NCBI GenBank assembly: GCA_030737835.1
Contig: JAUJYN010000016.1
Span: 930,001 to 994,000, forward strand
Direction of reading: 5' to 3'
DNA: 64,000 nucleotides
Source of the DNA: Acorus gramineus
Lineage: Eukaryota > Streptophyta > Magnoliopsida > Acorales > Acoraceae
Of the stretch, positions 1-12,646 are shown in pieces. Below the pieces are notes generated by a model. It made no database searches and was not told the origin of the DNA. It saw only the letters and a list, made by a program, of their open reading frames with translations. Position numbers and translations under genes: made by a program. How positions within the stretch are numbered: position 1 is the first letter of the stretch; each line of letters starts with the position of its first letter.

Positions 1-209
1 AAGGGAAAAAGAGTGGTAAGGGCTTGACCTACCTCTCCATGGTTTTTGTTTTGCTTTACCCTTTGTTTACCTCCCTCTCATGGCTTCCCCCACCCCTGTT
101 TTCAGCCATTTTTAGGGCTGAGAGTGGCTGAGGAGGTGGTGGTCTTGGTGGTGGCGATTTGGTGTGCGAAGGGCACCCGAACTTTCTCCCTTGTTCTTCC
201 TCTCTTTGG

Positions 210-777
210 GTAAGTCCTTCTCCTCCCTATGCTTGTTTAGATGTTTGATTTGGGTGTGTAAATGGTTATGCAGGTTATGCATGGGTGTTAAGGGGGTGGT
301 GTGGGAGGGCTAAGGAGGGGGTGGAAGGGGCCCGGGCACCCGTGCAGAGCCATCCGCCGGGGTGCGCGCTCGTCTGCGCGCGCAAGCAGGCGCTGGCGCG
401 CGCAGACGGGCGTGCTGGCGGACGCCCGCGCGTACAAGCAGACGTGCGGGCTTGCGCGCGGGGTGCTGCGGGCGGGCGCGCGCTAGCCTGCGCGCATGCG
501 GCAACACGTCTGGGCGCACGGGCAGGGGCGCGGCAGTGCGCCAGGGGCGCAGGGGCGTGTGCGGGCGTGCGCATTCGTGCGTGCGCGTGCGGGGGGCCAT
601 GCGTATGGCTGCCCGAGGGTTCGGGAGGGTGTCGGGGCACTCGGACTCGCGTGCGTACGCGCGTGCTCGCATGCGTGCGGGTCCGTATGCATGCTTGTCC
701 GAGTATTGGGTATTTCTAGTAAATTTCTTGTGTATTTGTGTAGTTTACTCACCATATTGAATGCCCATGTCTTGCAG
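210..777 (+). other. Candidate LTR intron 1 in L0 (GT-AG), followed by 36-nt micro-exon
   Basis: Donor context is TTTGG/GTAAGT at 210 and acceptor is a pyrimidine-containing CTTGCAG ending at 777. The next 36 nt (778-813) end at a second good donor, GTGAGT, at 814. The same arrangement occurs at the homologous place in the other LTRs of this window. The intron includes a GC-rich core (about 340-700). Splicing is inferred from sequence only. Confidence 0.55.
340..700 (+). repeat. GC/CpG-rich low-complexity core of L0
   Basis: Degenerate alternating GC, GCGTGC and GCGCGC tracts, sharply bounded by AT-rich sequence on both sides. The stop-poor frames on both strands here are composition artefacts rich in Arg, Ala, Pro, His and Cys, not genes. 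Confidence 0.9.
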
Positions 778-2041
778 ATCTTGACGGACGGTCACGCAAC
801 GACCCAGGTTTCGGTGAGTGGGACAATCCAACCCAGTAGGGAGGCGTTCGATGCACGTAGGCGTGCATTGCGCTCCCCTGGGGCATCATAATGGCGTATT
901 AACTTGTAATAAATGTAAACTATGCATGCATGATTAATATGATGTATCCATGCCACCTTAGACTTTGTATGCTAGGGATATGCACCCTTATATCATGTAT
1001 AGCGGCCTATGCATGCCTAGACACCATGTCCCTCGATTGGAAAGCCCCGAACTATGTATGTTCCCATCTAGTTTAATCTAAATAAATCAAAATGTGAGCA
1101 TATAGTTATAAGCATGCCTTAGAGAATATTATAACCTTGTTGTTATAATATATGTCTCCCCGCATCTGAGTTATGCGCCCTGGAGGAATTCTTGAGAATT
1201 CATGACATTATTAGCGTTACAAATCGGTGTCGACGGATCCAAGAGGATCGTATCCGTGTGAGTAGGTTGTCTTCTCCTTTTGGTTGGATCCGATGTAGGA
1301 ACTCCCCGGCGTTGGCTGACCTGACAGAGGGCTCCTGTTCGTAGGTACCTCCGATGCGTCGGACAGTATTGATAGTGGGAGTATACCAGGTGGAGGCTAC
1401 GGAGTGTGGGAGAGGCTACCGGGTGGACCAGGGGTGGAGAGCGGTCTAGTATGCCCCAAGATGCCCTTGTCACCCCCAGTACAGTGTGAAGGTGAGGGGG
1501 GAGGTGGGTTGGCGATGAAACGACCCACTAGAATGTGTAGTTGTTCCCGTGTTAGGGGCTATAAATTATTTAAGGTTAATATGAATTGTGATGCATGGGT
1601 TGTGCTATTCACTGAGCGTGTGGCTCACCCCTCGCATATTCTTTTCCTCCAGTTATATCTGAGTCGGATCTGAAGGAGGAGCTCCCCGAGGCACATCAGC
1701 AGTAGCGGAGCAGCGTCACGTTCTGCGAGTGAGAGGCCATCAACATCCCCTTCTTGATTGTATGTATTGTATTCCGTGCTTGGGCACATACTTGTATTTG
1801 GATGTCATTGTGTATATTGGCTCTCACAAGACAGTTGATTATGTATCGGGTCTGTAATATGTCTTTGAATTACAGACTCAGTCGTTTAAGCTTCCGCTAT
1901 TTGTATATATTATGTCAGCTACCTTATTGTCTGTGTTGTCATTTTTGATATTGTTTAGAGTATGTTATTGATCTCCTGTATAGACTGCTGATATTATATA
2001 TCTTTGCCACGTATCGGGGACGGCCGCCTTGGGGCGTGACA

Positions 2042-3618
2042 ATGCCAACCTGGGGAAACAAGGTCACCCACATCACCTTTTTCATCGCACTACTAGCAAT
2101 CTCAATGAAGACTACCTCAAAGTAGTCCACGGAGGCCCAATAAAACTTTTGAGATCCACGAAGGCATCCGGCGCATTCGTCAACCCCGACGGCAGTACTT
2201 AAAATTCGTAGTGCCTGAACGGTCACGAAAGGCCATATACGTGATGTCCAACTCTCGGATTTCTAACTTGTGGTACCCTTGTGCGAAGATCGATCTAACA
2301 GTAGACACTCGCTCCCAGAGCTGGTCAAATAGATCATCAATTCGCGGCAAAGGTAATTGATCTTCAACCTCCATGGGGAGATCAAAACAACACCTCGAAC
2401 AATTAAGTCCAAATTATGCTCCTCGAGCATGGCTGGCGCTCATGATGACACTTACATGCTTGGTAAGCCGCTCAACCGCACTTAATCTACAAGACACGCA
2501 ATAAGGGGTCGTCGGACCTCGACAATGCCTATGCGACGTCATCTATCTGATAGGGCGGTTGAGTCCCATCACGAACGCTAGCATCGCGTCTCCTTATTTG
2601 CGACCAATGTGGGGGCAAAACGCGACAGTATCCACAACTGTGCTTCACATGCCGCCAGAGATAGGTCGCTCATCTATAACCATTGGAACTCCAGCATCCT
2701 GCAATCCATGGGCAAATTCATCACGGGGAGTCCACGCTCTCGACATCATTTAGCAGCACTCTCCCGGTGTGGCCTCTACCTGGTAGCCTCCCAAGCCCGC
2801 TATCTCTGCCATATGGGCGCACCAACAAGCATAGCATCTGGGAGCACCTCACAGGGCTCTGGCCTCAACCGGGCAGCTACAACGCACAATGATATATCGA
2901 AGCGACTCCAGATGCCACTATGGAACCCAGTCCACAAGCGATCGCCCACCAAACAGCAATAGGACAACCCCGATCGTACGTATCACCACTCGCTACAGCA
3001 CCTTCCAAGTGAGAGGAAAAAAATCCACCATCAATTTGATGCTTCTAAGGTATTCCTTGACTGGGAAAAGAAACCTCGGAAGGGCACCATAAGGTCCCGA
3101 TATAGGATATTCCGATAACCAAACAAGGAACACGGAGTACCTTAGCCCGGGTCTCAACGCTGACCCTGCAAGGCCCCTTAATCCTGAGTAGGAAGAGTAG
3201 AAGAAGACATCACCCCTTAATGAGCAATACTCCACATCCTCAACACTTGAAACTGGCACCGCACGCAAACTCAATGGTTACCAGCAATACTGATACACGG
3301 GAAAGAGCTCCATTATCGAGACGCAATCCATACCTTAGAAATTGCAACCAATTCATCACTATCACACTACTGGGCTGGAATCTCCTACCCAAACCTTAAT
3401 CCCGCACAAGAGATCTAACAACTGACCCTAACCAGTCGACCCAGTCGACAACTTAAGGGTGGGTCCAGGGGGTCACGTCCACGTCAACGGATGCGAGGAG
3501 GCATGTCAGCAACCTAAGACAACTTCTAAAACAAGAGTACTCGGATGACAATCCTATGACTCATCATCTATATGACTAGACTTAGGCTCTGACAGGACCA
3601 GGCTCTGATACCAACTTT
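2042..3618 (-). pseudogene. D1 internal region: relic gypsy pol of T1 family, minus strand
   Basis: Read on the minus strand, this begins after the PBS at 3602-3613 and runs leftwards to the L0 insertion at 2041. Near its left end a reverse transcriptase relic is visible: a remnant of the [12 protein letters not shown] block and of the FRDR..GTTNF block, and a degenerate catalytic region reading VVFIEIA where active relatives have VVFIDD. Many stops and frame changes break any reading. The sequence aligns throughout with the internal regions of C2 (14723-16255) and D2 (59624-61187), including non-coding stretches, so the decay is largely shared and predates dispersal. The rest of the relic pol (integrase part) lies beyond the L0 insertion and outside the window. 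Confidence 0.8.
3602..3613 (-). other. Primer-binding site of D1 (initiator tRNA-Met type)
   Basis: On the minus strand this reads TGGTATCAGAGC, the sequence complementary to the 3' end of plant initiator tRNA-Met, a few bases inside the LTR end. The same site occurs in A, B1, C2 and D2. Confidence 0.85.
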
Positions 3619-6600
3619 TGTCACACCCAAGGCGTCCCCGAGACAAGGCAAAAATATTAAATATCAGCTATCAATACCTGAGGTCAATAAAGACTCCAAC
3701 AACAATACACAAGGCGGCAAAGCAAGATAATGATAACTGACTAAAAAGCGGAAGCATAATATATAAACAATGTCTGTAAATCAAAAACATTATTATAGAC
3801 TCGAATACACAATCACTGTCATGTGAGAGCCAAGTCTAGACCAAAGAAAATACAACCTGTGCCACATGCACGATTTACAAAGCATAAAATGACTCTAGGA
3901 ATGTTGACAGCCTCGCACTCGCCACCCGCCGACAGAACGCTCCCCGCCCATAAGACCACGCCATAGGAAAGCTCCAGCTCCATGCCCAACACGTCCCCTG
4001 AAAAGAAACAGTATGCAAGGGGTGAGCTACAAGCTCAGTGAGTGGCTGGAAACAAATCACCATACTACAGTTCAATACATAATCAATTTCCTTTCAAGGA
4101 AAACATGGGTGGAAACCCATGGATAACTGGGTCACGCGGCGGCGCGACCAACCTCACCCCCACCCTCACCCCCGGAGGGAGTCTTTTGGGACTTTTGGGG
4201 AGAGACCATACCGTCGGTCGAAGAGACCCGGATTTACTGGTCTACACAACACTACTGGATCATCTACATCTAGATAATTGCTCAAACGATGCCTTTCAAC
4301 ATTGATACAAGACCGGACCCAACAACTATGGGAATGGTCAAACAACGAATGGGTCACGCGGCGATATTCTTCACCTCATCCTTACCCTCACTCCTGGAGG
4401 GAGACTTTTGGGACTTTTGGAAGAGATTTAGACTGCTCTACACCCCTGGTCCACCCGGTAGCCTCTCCCACACTCCGTAGCCATCAAGACAGCTTTCCAA
4501 CGCCAGGGAGTCCCTACTCGGATCCAACCAAAAGGGAGAACGATTCCCACGCCCGTAACATCATTCGTTAACCCTCTCCCGGGTAGTATCTACAACCCGA
4601 TATCCTCAACTCACCGCTCTACACCCTTGGTCCGCCAGTAGCCCTTTCCTCGGGTAGCCTCTACCTGGTATACTCCCACGATCAATACTCTTCCGAATGC
4701 ATCGGTGGTACCTACGGATGGGAGCCCTCTGTCAGGACAGCTAAACCCGAGAAGTTCCTACATCGGATCCAACAAAGGGGAGAACGATCCCATGTTCGCA
4801 AAGCGAACCCAATGGAAAACAACTACTCTCGATACTCACTTATCGAGATATCAAAACACAGGCATAACAACAATCAACACACTCATATTAACCTTAAAGT
4901 AGTCATAGTCCTTATACGGGAGTAACTACAGAAGTTAGAGGGTCGTAACATCGCCGACCCACCCCGCCCTCACCCTTTAGGGGTGACATGGGCCTTTTGG
5001 GACAGACTAGACTGCTCTCCACCCCTAGTCCACCCGGTAGCCTCTCCCACACTCCGTAGCCTCTACCTGGTATACTCTCACGATCAGCACTGCCCGACGG
5101 ATCGGAGGTACCTACTGATGGGAGCCCTCTGTCAGGTCAGCTTTCCAACGCCGGGGAGTCCCTACATCGGATCAAACCAAAAGGACAAGACAGCCTACTC
5201 ATGCGCGTATACGATCCTCTTGGATCCGTCGACAGCGATTTCTAACACTACTAATGTCATGAATTATGAAGAATTCCTCCAGGGCGCATAACTAAGATGC
5301 AGGGAAACATATATTATAACGACGAGGTTATAATATTCTCTAAGGCATGCTCATAACAATATGCTCTCCTTTTGATTTAATTAAATTAAACTAAATGGGA
5401 AACGTGCATAGGTCGGGGCTTTCCAATCAAGGGACATGGTGTCTAGGCATGTATGGACCTCTATACATGTATCATGGATGTATATGCCTAGCATACAAGG
5501 TCTAATGTGGCATGGTTACAGCATATTAATCATGCATTACATGGTATCTACATATTATAGCTAGGGGGCCCCATCGATGTGCGACGCGCGTCTACGCGGG
5601 TCGAGCGCATCCCTAGAGAGGGGGGGGGGGGGGATTGGAATCAAACCACTCATCATATGACCCGGGACCTCGGGCATCTCATCCGATGAGATCTGCAAGG
5701 TAGGGGCATCCAACTTGGTGAGTAACAACACAATTTACACATAGAAATCAATAGAAATATCAAATACTCGAACAAGCATGCATACGGACTCGCACGCATG
5801 CGAGCATGCACGTGAGTCCAAGTGCCTCGACACCTACCCGAACCCTCGGGCAGCCACACGCATGGCCCCCCGCACGCGCACGCATGCATACGCACGCACG
5901 CACCCCAGCACCCTCGGCGCACTGCACGTCCAGCCCGCGCGCCCTCGCAGAACCCCGCGCACGCCCCAGCAGGCGCACGCACGCGCACGCACGCGCGCAC
6001 GCGCACTGGCCCCCAGCCCCACGCCCAAGGGCACCCGCTCGTGCCGGCACCCGTGCACCCGCGCGCCAACTCCCCGCGCATCCGCGCACTCGCGCGCACG
6101 CGCCCGCGCGCGTATGTGCGCCCGCCGCGCCTGCCAGCGCCCTCCTGCGCGCGCGCTTGCGCACGCACGCCCAGCCAACCCTAACCCCATTTTAACCCTC
6201 CCCAACCCCTCACACACACTCTAACCCCTATGCATAGCATGCATGACCTCCCCAACCATCCCAATAGCCCTAAAAATAAAAAAGAAGGGGAAGAGGACTT
6301 ACCAAAAGAGGGAAATGGAAAGGTGCGGGGCTCTCGACACGCCCACGGCCACCTCCACCACCACCACCACCTCTTCGGCCTCTCCTCAGCCTCCTCCTTG
6401 GCTGAAAATCATGGGGGAAAGGATCATGAAAAGGGAGCTTGAGAGAGAGGAGATCAACAACATAACACACCCACACAAACCTTCTTCACCTTCTCCTTCA
6501 CTTCCCATTGAGGAATTTTCACAAACACATGGGGGGGGGGCTTTGAAAGAGAGGATGAGAGACTCAAATAAATGTTGACGTGGGGAAATGGGAGGGAGAG

Positions 6601-7110
6601 AGAGAGAGAAGAAGATATTTTTGAACATAAATATCTAAAGAGGGATGGAAATGACCAAATCATCCCTGACTTAGAAATTCTGCACATGCTTCACTGGAAC
6701 AGCCATAACTTCCTCGATATAGCTCCGAATTGCACAATTTCAATTCCGTTGGAAAGCTAAGAAGATTATCTACAACTTTCATGTTCATGCCAAGATCAAA
6801 TAATCTCTCCAGCTATTCCGAAATTAGAGCTAAACATAGAACAGGGCTGCTGCCAGAATTTCTCTCCCCGGGGTATACTTCGTAAAACACCCATAACTTT
6901 TACTACAAGAGTCCAGTTCACCTAATTCCACCTTTGTACGAAAGCTAACTCAAAACTAGACATCTCATAATAAAATCATATTTAAACCTCTTCATATTGG
7001 ATTTTAACAAAATCAAATCCAAATACCAAATTGGAAATACATAACTTCGAGGAAAAAAATTATGTAGCCAAATTTTCAATCAGAGTGCTCCAAATGACAC
7101 AGGCACAACA
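3619..7110 (-). mobile_element. D1 5' LTR, T1 family, minus strand (3.49 kb)
   Basis: On the minus strand the LTR starts with TGTTGTGCCTGTGTCATTTG at 7110 and ends in GTGACA at 3619, next to the PBS. It matches C2 and C3 LTRs in order: AT-rich start, CT-rich and GAGGTGGT exon-like part, GC-rich core (about 5780-6180), micro-exon, GAGGGTGAGG block and terminal block. It lacks the 117-bp module found in the C2 LTRs. The flank to the right at 7111 is LTR L4, so D1 was inserted into L4. Confidence 0.88.
5693..6302 (-). other. Candidate LTR intron 1 in D1 LTR, minus strand
   Basis: On the minus strand the donor is CTTTTG/GTAAGT at 6302 and the acceptor is CTTGCAG ending at 5693. The downstream second donor is mutated here (GATGAGT instead of GGTGAGT), unlike in C2 and C3. 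The GC-rich core lies inside the interval. Confidence 0.5.
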
Positions 7111-7649
7111 TAATGCATCTCTTTAGAGTAATAGCCACAATCTCATACTAACTACATGATGCGTATGATGCAACAGACACGCATGCCCGTATGGCACGCA
7201 TCTGAAAGATGCTCCATCTAGAGCCTGGTCACGCAGACTGGTGTCCCACAGACATGGTCCCACTGGACTGGGTCACGCAAACCGGTCATCACGCAGATGA
7301 TGGCACGCAGATGAGTGACATGCATGCAAGATCAATTTATCAATCAATAATTTGCATGCAAGAATAACATAGCCTCCAATATAGATTATACGTAAAATAA
7401 TACCTTAAAATCATGATGTCATGCTCATGTATTCCATCATCAAGATAACCGTTGTATTCATAAAATAGGCATGACGCAAATATAAATAGTTTCGAAATCT
7501 ACGTAGAGACTAGACTCACTCACCTCCGGTCCAACGATTCGCAAAACCACAACCGAGTCTCACAGTAAATCTAATCTGACAAGAAATGATATGGCTAGGT
7601 CACAGTATGATCAAACAGTACGGCCTGATGGGGGTCCGTATTTTACCGA

Positions 7650-7835
7650 AAACCCGACGGCTCCTCCAGGAACCGTCTGAGGAAGAACCGACGGCTCCTA
7701 CTGGGGCTGTCCCAAACATAACAGACGGCACCTCTGGGAGCCGTCCCAAACAAATCGACGGCTCCTCTAGGAGCCATCCAGAACATGCCCGACGGCTCTC
7801 AAGGGAGCCGTCCCGAGGTAGAAAACATGAAACCC
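7650..7835. repeat. Array of GACGGCTCC...GGAGCCGTC inverted repeats, copy 1
   Basis: Several successive short hairpins are visible, each made of a CGACGGCTCC-like arm and a GGAGCCGTCC-like arm separated by a few bases, with spacers of about 20 bases such as CAAACATAAC. Regular spacing suggests a tandem unit of about 33-36 bases. The structure resembles subterminal repeats of CACTA transposons, but no CACTA terminus was found. Confidence 0.7.
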
Positions 7836-8224
7836 TATTTTTTATTAAAACACCCTAACACTTTCTATCACGGAAAACATACACGAGTCATTTAAAATGG
7901 CATAAAACATAAAAGAACTCATCTCAAAAATCCAATTAAAATCAATCCAAAAACATATTTAAAAAGGCAGTGTTGGGCGTGGAGCTGGAGCTTCCTTGTA
8001 TTCCATGTATTCCATAATCAAGATAACAGTTGTATTCATAAAATAGGCATGATGCAACCATGATATATAAATAGTTTTGAAATCTACATAGAGACTAGAC
8101 CCACTCACCTCCGCTACAACGATTTGCAAAACCAGAACCGAGTCTTACAGTAAATCTAATCTGACAAGAAACGATATGGCTAGGTAATAGTATGATCAAA
8201 CAGTACGGCCTTATGGGGTCCGTA

Positions 8225-8405
8225 TCTTACAGAAAACTCGACGGCTCTTCCAAGAACCGTCCGAGGAAGAACCGATGGCTCCTACTGGGGCCGTCCCAAA
8301 CATAACCGACGGCACCTCTATGAGCCGTCCCAAACAAACCGACGGCTCCTCTGGGAGCTGTCCAGAACATGCCCGATGGCTCTCAAGGGAGCCGTCTGGA
8401 GGCAG
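8225..8405. repeat. Array of GACGGCTCC...GGAGCCGTC inverted repeats, copy 2
   Basis: Second copy of the hairpin array, in unit 2 of the tandem duplication. Arms carry a few substitutions compared with copy 1 (for example CGATGGCTCC), which weaken some hairpins. Confidence 0.7.
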
Positions 8406-8938
8406 AAAACATGAAACCCTATTTTTTATTAAAACATCCCAACACTTTCTATCACGGAAAACCATACACGAGTCATTTAAAATGGCATAAAACATAAAAG
8501 AACTCATCTCAAAAATCCAATTAAAATCAATCCAAAACCGTATTTAAAAAGGCAGTGTTGGGCGTGGAGCTGGAGCTTCCTTGTGGCATGGTCTTATGTG
8601 CATGGAGCGTTCTGTCCAGCGGGAGGCGAGTGCGAGGCTGTCAGCAGTCCTACAGTCATTTTATGTATTGTAAATCGTGCATGTGGCACAAGTTGTATTT
8701 TATTTGGACTAGACTTGGCTCTCACAAGACATTGATTGTATATTCAAGTCTGTCATGATATTTTTAGTTTACAGACTTATTGATATTTTTAGCTTCCGCT
8801 TTTCAATTGAGTTATCAGTTATCATTGCTTTTCAAGCTTGTGTGTTATTTATTGGAGTCATTGTTGACCTCTTGCACTTGATAGCTGATACTATATTCAT
8901 TGCCACGTCTCGGGGACGGCCACCCGGGGGTGTGACAG

Positions 8939-10002
8939 CAAAGCTATGACCAACTTCAAGAGATGATGATCTCTCTCTCGCCCTCTCCCTCTGCACGAAC
9001 ATAGTAAGTAGATGTGATTTCCTACTCAACTCAGGTTTGTTTGGAATATTGGCATGCACCTGTTAGTGCGCGAGATCGCGCTTGACCCTTCCCTTTTAAG
9101 TTGGTGATATCCAACGCATGCTTAAGTTATTCCTTGTGTGCTTATGTGATTAATGGCCTTGCATGCATGTTGTACGATTTATTGCTTACGATGTAAATCC
9201 ATGTTAAAGAGTATCCCTATAATTATTTGATAGGTTATCGTGCATGTAGTTCATGTACATAACTAAGATATAATTCTCCTGGATATATATATGCGCATGT
9301 TAAAACTGATTAGGCCTATCTGAAATAGGCGTGGGTATGACCCGTTATCGGGTTGTACCTTATTAGTTAGAGCGCTAGCGATGTAATCGCCCCCGTGCAT
9401 CCGAGCGATGCACTCGTTTGGAATTCAAGAGAATTCATTATCTTATCGGTTTTGTTAAGCTGGTAGTTGTGGCATTAAGCTGGGCCTACTCGTGCTAGGC
9501 ATGTATATGAACCGCCTATTGGGATATGTGCCTTGGGATTATTTCTGCGTGAGAGCAGAGGCAACCGTGTGAGAGTGCAATAGTATTCGATATCATCGAT
9601 ATGTGATTATCGAGAGTAGTTTTTTTTTTAATTGGGTTCGCTTTGCGAACATGGAGTGTTTCCTCCCAATGTCGTCTGTGTTGAAGCGGCCCGGGTTGTA
9701 GCTGTCCTGATATAGGGCCCCCACTTGTAGGTACTATCAATGCATGCGGCAAGAAGTACTGATCATTGGGGTATACCAGGTAGAGGCTACTCGAGAGAGG
9801 GCTAACGAATAATATTGCGAGTGTGGAATCGTTCTCCCCTTTGTTTTATCCATGTAGGAACTCCCCGGCGTTGGAAAAGCTTTCCTGACAGAGGGCTCCC
9901 ATCCATAGGTACTACCGATGCATTTGGGACCGTACTGATCATGGGAGTATACCAGGTAGAGACTACCCGGGGAAAGGGCTACCGGTGGACCAAGGGTGTA
10001 GA
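8939..10002 (+). mobile_element. L3: LTR segment left of solo LTR C3
   Basis: It begins inside the LTR at GCAAAGCTATGACC and matches L6 (26309-27420) and the reverse complement of D2 LTR (46000-46730): GTGGGTATGACCCGTT, TCTCTCTCGCCCT, CTGACAGAGGGCTCCCATCC, GAGTATACCAGGTAGAG. At 10002 it is interrupted by C3 after GTAGA and resumes at 23532 with the second GTAGA. Confidence 0.8.
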
Positions 10003-11129
10003 TGTCACGCCCTAGGGTGGCCGTCCCCGAGACGTGGCAATAATAAAATATCAGCTATCATACCTGAGGTCAATAAAGACACCAACAACAATACACAAGG
10101 CGGCAAAGCAAGATAATGATAACTGACTGAAAAGCAAAAGCATAATATATAAACAATGTCTGTAAATCAAAAACATTATTACAAACTTGAATACACAATC
10201 ACTGTCCTGTGAGAGCAAAGTCTAGACCAAAGAAAATACAACCTGTGCCACATGCACGATTTACAAAGCATAAAATGACTCTAGGAATGCTGACAGCCTC
10301 GCACTCGCCACCCGCCGGCAGAACGCTCCACGCCCATAAGACCACGCCACAGGAAAGCTCCAGCTCCACGCCCAACACTGCCCTTGAAAAGAAACAGTAT
10401 GCGAGGGGTGAGCTACAAGCTCAGTGAGTGGCTGGAAACCAATCACCATACTACAGTTCAATACATAATCAATTTCCTTTCAAGGAAAACATGGGTGGAA
10501 ACCCATGGATAACTGGGTCACGCGGCGGTGCGACCAACCTCACCCCCACCCTCACTCCCGGAGGGAGTCTTTTGGGACTTTTGGGGAGAGACCATACCGT
10601 CGGTCGAAGAGACCCGGATTTACTGGTCTACACAACACTACTGGATCATCTACATCTAGATAATTGCTCAAACGATGCCTTTAAACATCGACACAAGACC
10701 GGACCCAACAACTATGGGAACGGTCGAACAACGAATGGGTCACGCGGCGATATTCTTCACCTCATCCTTACCCTCACTCCTGGAGGGAGACTTTTGGAAG
10801 AGATTTAGACTGCTCTACACCCCTGGTCCACCCGGTAGCCTCTCCCACACTCCGTAGCCTCTACCTGGTATACTCCCACGTTCAGCACTGTCCGACGCAT
10901 CGGAGGTACCTACAGATGGGAGCCCTCTGTCAGGTCAGCTTTCCAACGCCGGGGAGTCCCTACTCGGATCCAACCAAAAGGGAGAACGATTCCCACGCCC
11001 ATAACATCATTCGTTAACCCTCTCCCGGGTAGTATCTACAACCCGATCTCCTCAACTCACCGCTCTACACCCTTGGTCCGCCGGTAGCCCTTTCCCCGGG
11101 TAGCCTCTACCTGGTATACTCCCATGATC
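10003..11129 (-). mobile_element. C3 solo LTR, left portion (T1, minus strand)
   Basis: Plus-strand sequence starts TGTCACGCCC (the reverse complement of the T1 LTR end) directly after GTAGA at 9998-10002. It aligns with D1 LTR 3619-4690. It is cut at 11129 by element C2 and continues at 20994. Confidence 0.9.
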
Positions 11130-11940
11130 TGTTGTGCCTGTGTCATTTGGAGCGCTCTGTTTGAAGATTTGGGTACATAATTTTTTTTCTCTAAGTTATG
11201 TATTCCTGATTTGGTATTTGGATTTGATTTTATTAAAATCCAAGATGAAGAGGTTTAATTATGATTTTATTATGAGATGTCCAGTTTTGAGTTAGCGTTC
11301 GCACATAAGTGGAATTATATGAACTGGATTCTTGTAGTAAAAGTTATGGGTATTTTTCCAAGTATACCCCGGGGATGGAAATTCTGGCAGCAGCCTGTTC
11401 CATGTTTAGCTCTAATTCGGATTAGCTGGAGAGATTATCTGATCTTTTCATGAACATGAAAGTTGTAGATAATCTTCTTGGCTTTCCATCGGTCTTGGAA
11501 TTGAGCAATTCGGAGCTGTATCGAGGAAGTTATGGCTGTTCCAGTGAAGCTTGCGCAGAATTTCTAGTCAAAGGGCGACTAGGTCTTTTCCCCTTTAGAT
11601 ATTTGTGTGCTAAAAAGGCTCTCTCTCTCTCTCTCTCCCTCTCACTTCCATGACCAGCCTCTTCTGGTCTCTCCTCTCTTTTCAAACCCCTCCCCCAAGG
11701 CGTTTGATAAAATGATTCAATGAGAAGAGAAGGTGGAGGTGCTAGTGCAAGTGGATCTTTGTGTTTGTGTGTTCTTTGTTGTTCTCCCCTCTATATCAAG
11801 CTCTCTTTGCATGATCTCCCCCCCCGGTGTTTTGCTGCTGAAGAGGAGGCTGAGGAGAGGCTAGAGGTGGTGGTGGTGGTTGAGGTGGTCGCGGGTGCGT
11901 CGAGGGCCCCTGAACCTCCCCCTTTTGTTCCCCCTCCAAG

Positions 11941-12646
11941 GTGAGCACCTCCCCTCCTTTTCTTGCTATTTTTGGCTTAAAGGGATGTTGGGAAGGTCAT
12001 GCATGTTGGGTAGATGTGTTAGAGTGTGTGTGAGGGGTTGGGATGGGTGAAAAAGGGGTTAGAATGGCTTGGGCGCGTGCTGGGCGCGGTCTACGCGCGT
12101 CCGCGCGAGCAGGCGGGCGCAGTAGAGCGCTGGTGCGCGCGGGAGTGCGCGCGGGTGCAGGCGCGAGCGGGGGTGCGCGCAGGAGTGCGCGCGCGCCGGC
12201 AGGGCGCCTGGGCACTGCGCTTGGGTGCGGGGCAGGGCGCCTGGGCGCGGAGCTGGGAACCAGTGCGCGTGCGTGCGTGCGCGTGCTGGGGCATGCGCGG
12301 GGTGCTGCACGTGGGGCGCGGGCTGGACGCGCGGTGCGCGCGGGCGCGCGCGAGCATGCGCGTGCGTGCAGTAGCGCGTCGGGGCGCGCGGCCAGGTGCG
12401 CGGCAGTGCGCCAATGGTGCCGGGGTGTGTGCGTGCGTGCGCATTAGTGCGTTCGCGTGCGGGGGCCCACGCGTATGGCTGCCCGAGGGTTCGGGTAGGT
12501 GCCGGGGCGCTCGGACTTGCTTGCGTACGCGCGTGCTCGCATGCGTGCGAGCCCGTATGCATGCTTATCCGAGTTTTGGGTATTTCTAAGCATTTCTATG
12601 TATAAATTGTTTTGTTTCTCACCAGTTGGGTGCCCCTATCTTGCAG
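11941..12646 (+). other. Candidate LTR intron 1 in C2 5' LTR, followed by 39-nt micro-exon
   Basis: Donor CCAAG/GTGAGC at 11941; acceptor TATCTTGCAG ending at 12646. The next 39 nt (12647-12685) end in TAAG/GTGAGT, an excellent second donor at 12686. Most of the interval is the GC-rich core. A possible acceptor for the second intron is TTTCTTTTCAAG near 14342. Confidence 0.55.

Larger units (their letters stand above)
1..2041 (+). mobile_element. L0: LTR of a T2-type gypsy element, 5' end outside window
   Basis: The segment aligns along its length with the LTRs of elements B1 and B2 further right (same blocks around the TTGCAG acceptor, the GGCGTTCGATGCACG block, the CTGACAGAGGGCTCC block and the terminal CGGCCGCC..GGGGCGTGACA). 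It ends in CA at 2041 and is followed directly by minus-strand element D1 internal sequence, so L0 is the right end of an insertion into D1. The left part of this LTR (roughly 0.6 kb by comparison with B2) lies outside the window. Whether it is a solo LTR or the 3' LTR of a full element cannot be decided. Expected target duplication copy on the right is ATGCC (2042-2046). Confidence 0.85.
7414..8583 (+). repeat. Tandem duplication, two units of about 580 bp
   Basis: Unit 1 (about 7414-7998) and unit 2 (about 7999-8583) both run from a TATTCCAT..ATCAAGATAAC start to GGGCGTGGAGCTGGAGCTTCC. They differ by scattered substitutions and small indels. The end of unit 1 is the same 30-odd bases that begin the conserved LTR end at 8551, so the duplication junction lies within the LTR. 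Confidence 0.8.
7111..8938 (+). mobile_element. L4: right part of an LTR with CTTCCTTGTGGCATGG-type end
   Basis: From about 8550 the sequence matches T1 and L3 LTR ends (GGGCGTGGAGCTGGAGCTTCC, the TTGACCTC stretch, then GTGTGACA ending at 8938). Upstream of that, 7111-8550 is unlike the other LTRs and contains a tandem duplication with an inverted-repeat array. The left part was separated by the D1 insertion and is outside the window. L4 itself sits in LTR L3 (next base 8939); its expected target duplication on the right is GCAAA. Confidence 0.6.

Noticed and set aside
285-891. Long open frames on both strands in GC-rich cores (also 5653-6224, 12026-12605, 18307-18872, 22046-22641, 29432-30492, 37187-38381, 47226-47745)
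   Set aside because: They exist because the cores lack AT-rich stop codons. The same DNA is open in four to six frames, the proteins are low-complexity Arg/Ala/Pro/His, and the frames are not conserved between LTR copies.
7650-8405. Hairpin array as a definite CACTA element
   Set aside because: No CACTA/TAGTG termini, 3-bp target duplication or transposase were found; kept as an unclassified repeat.
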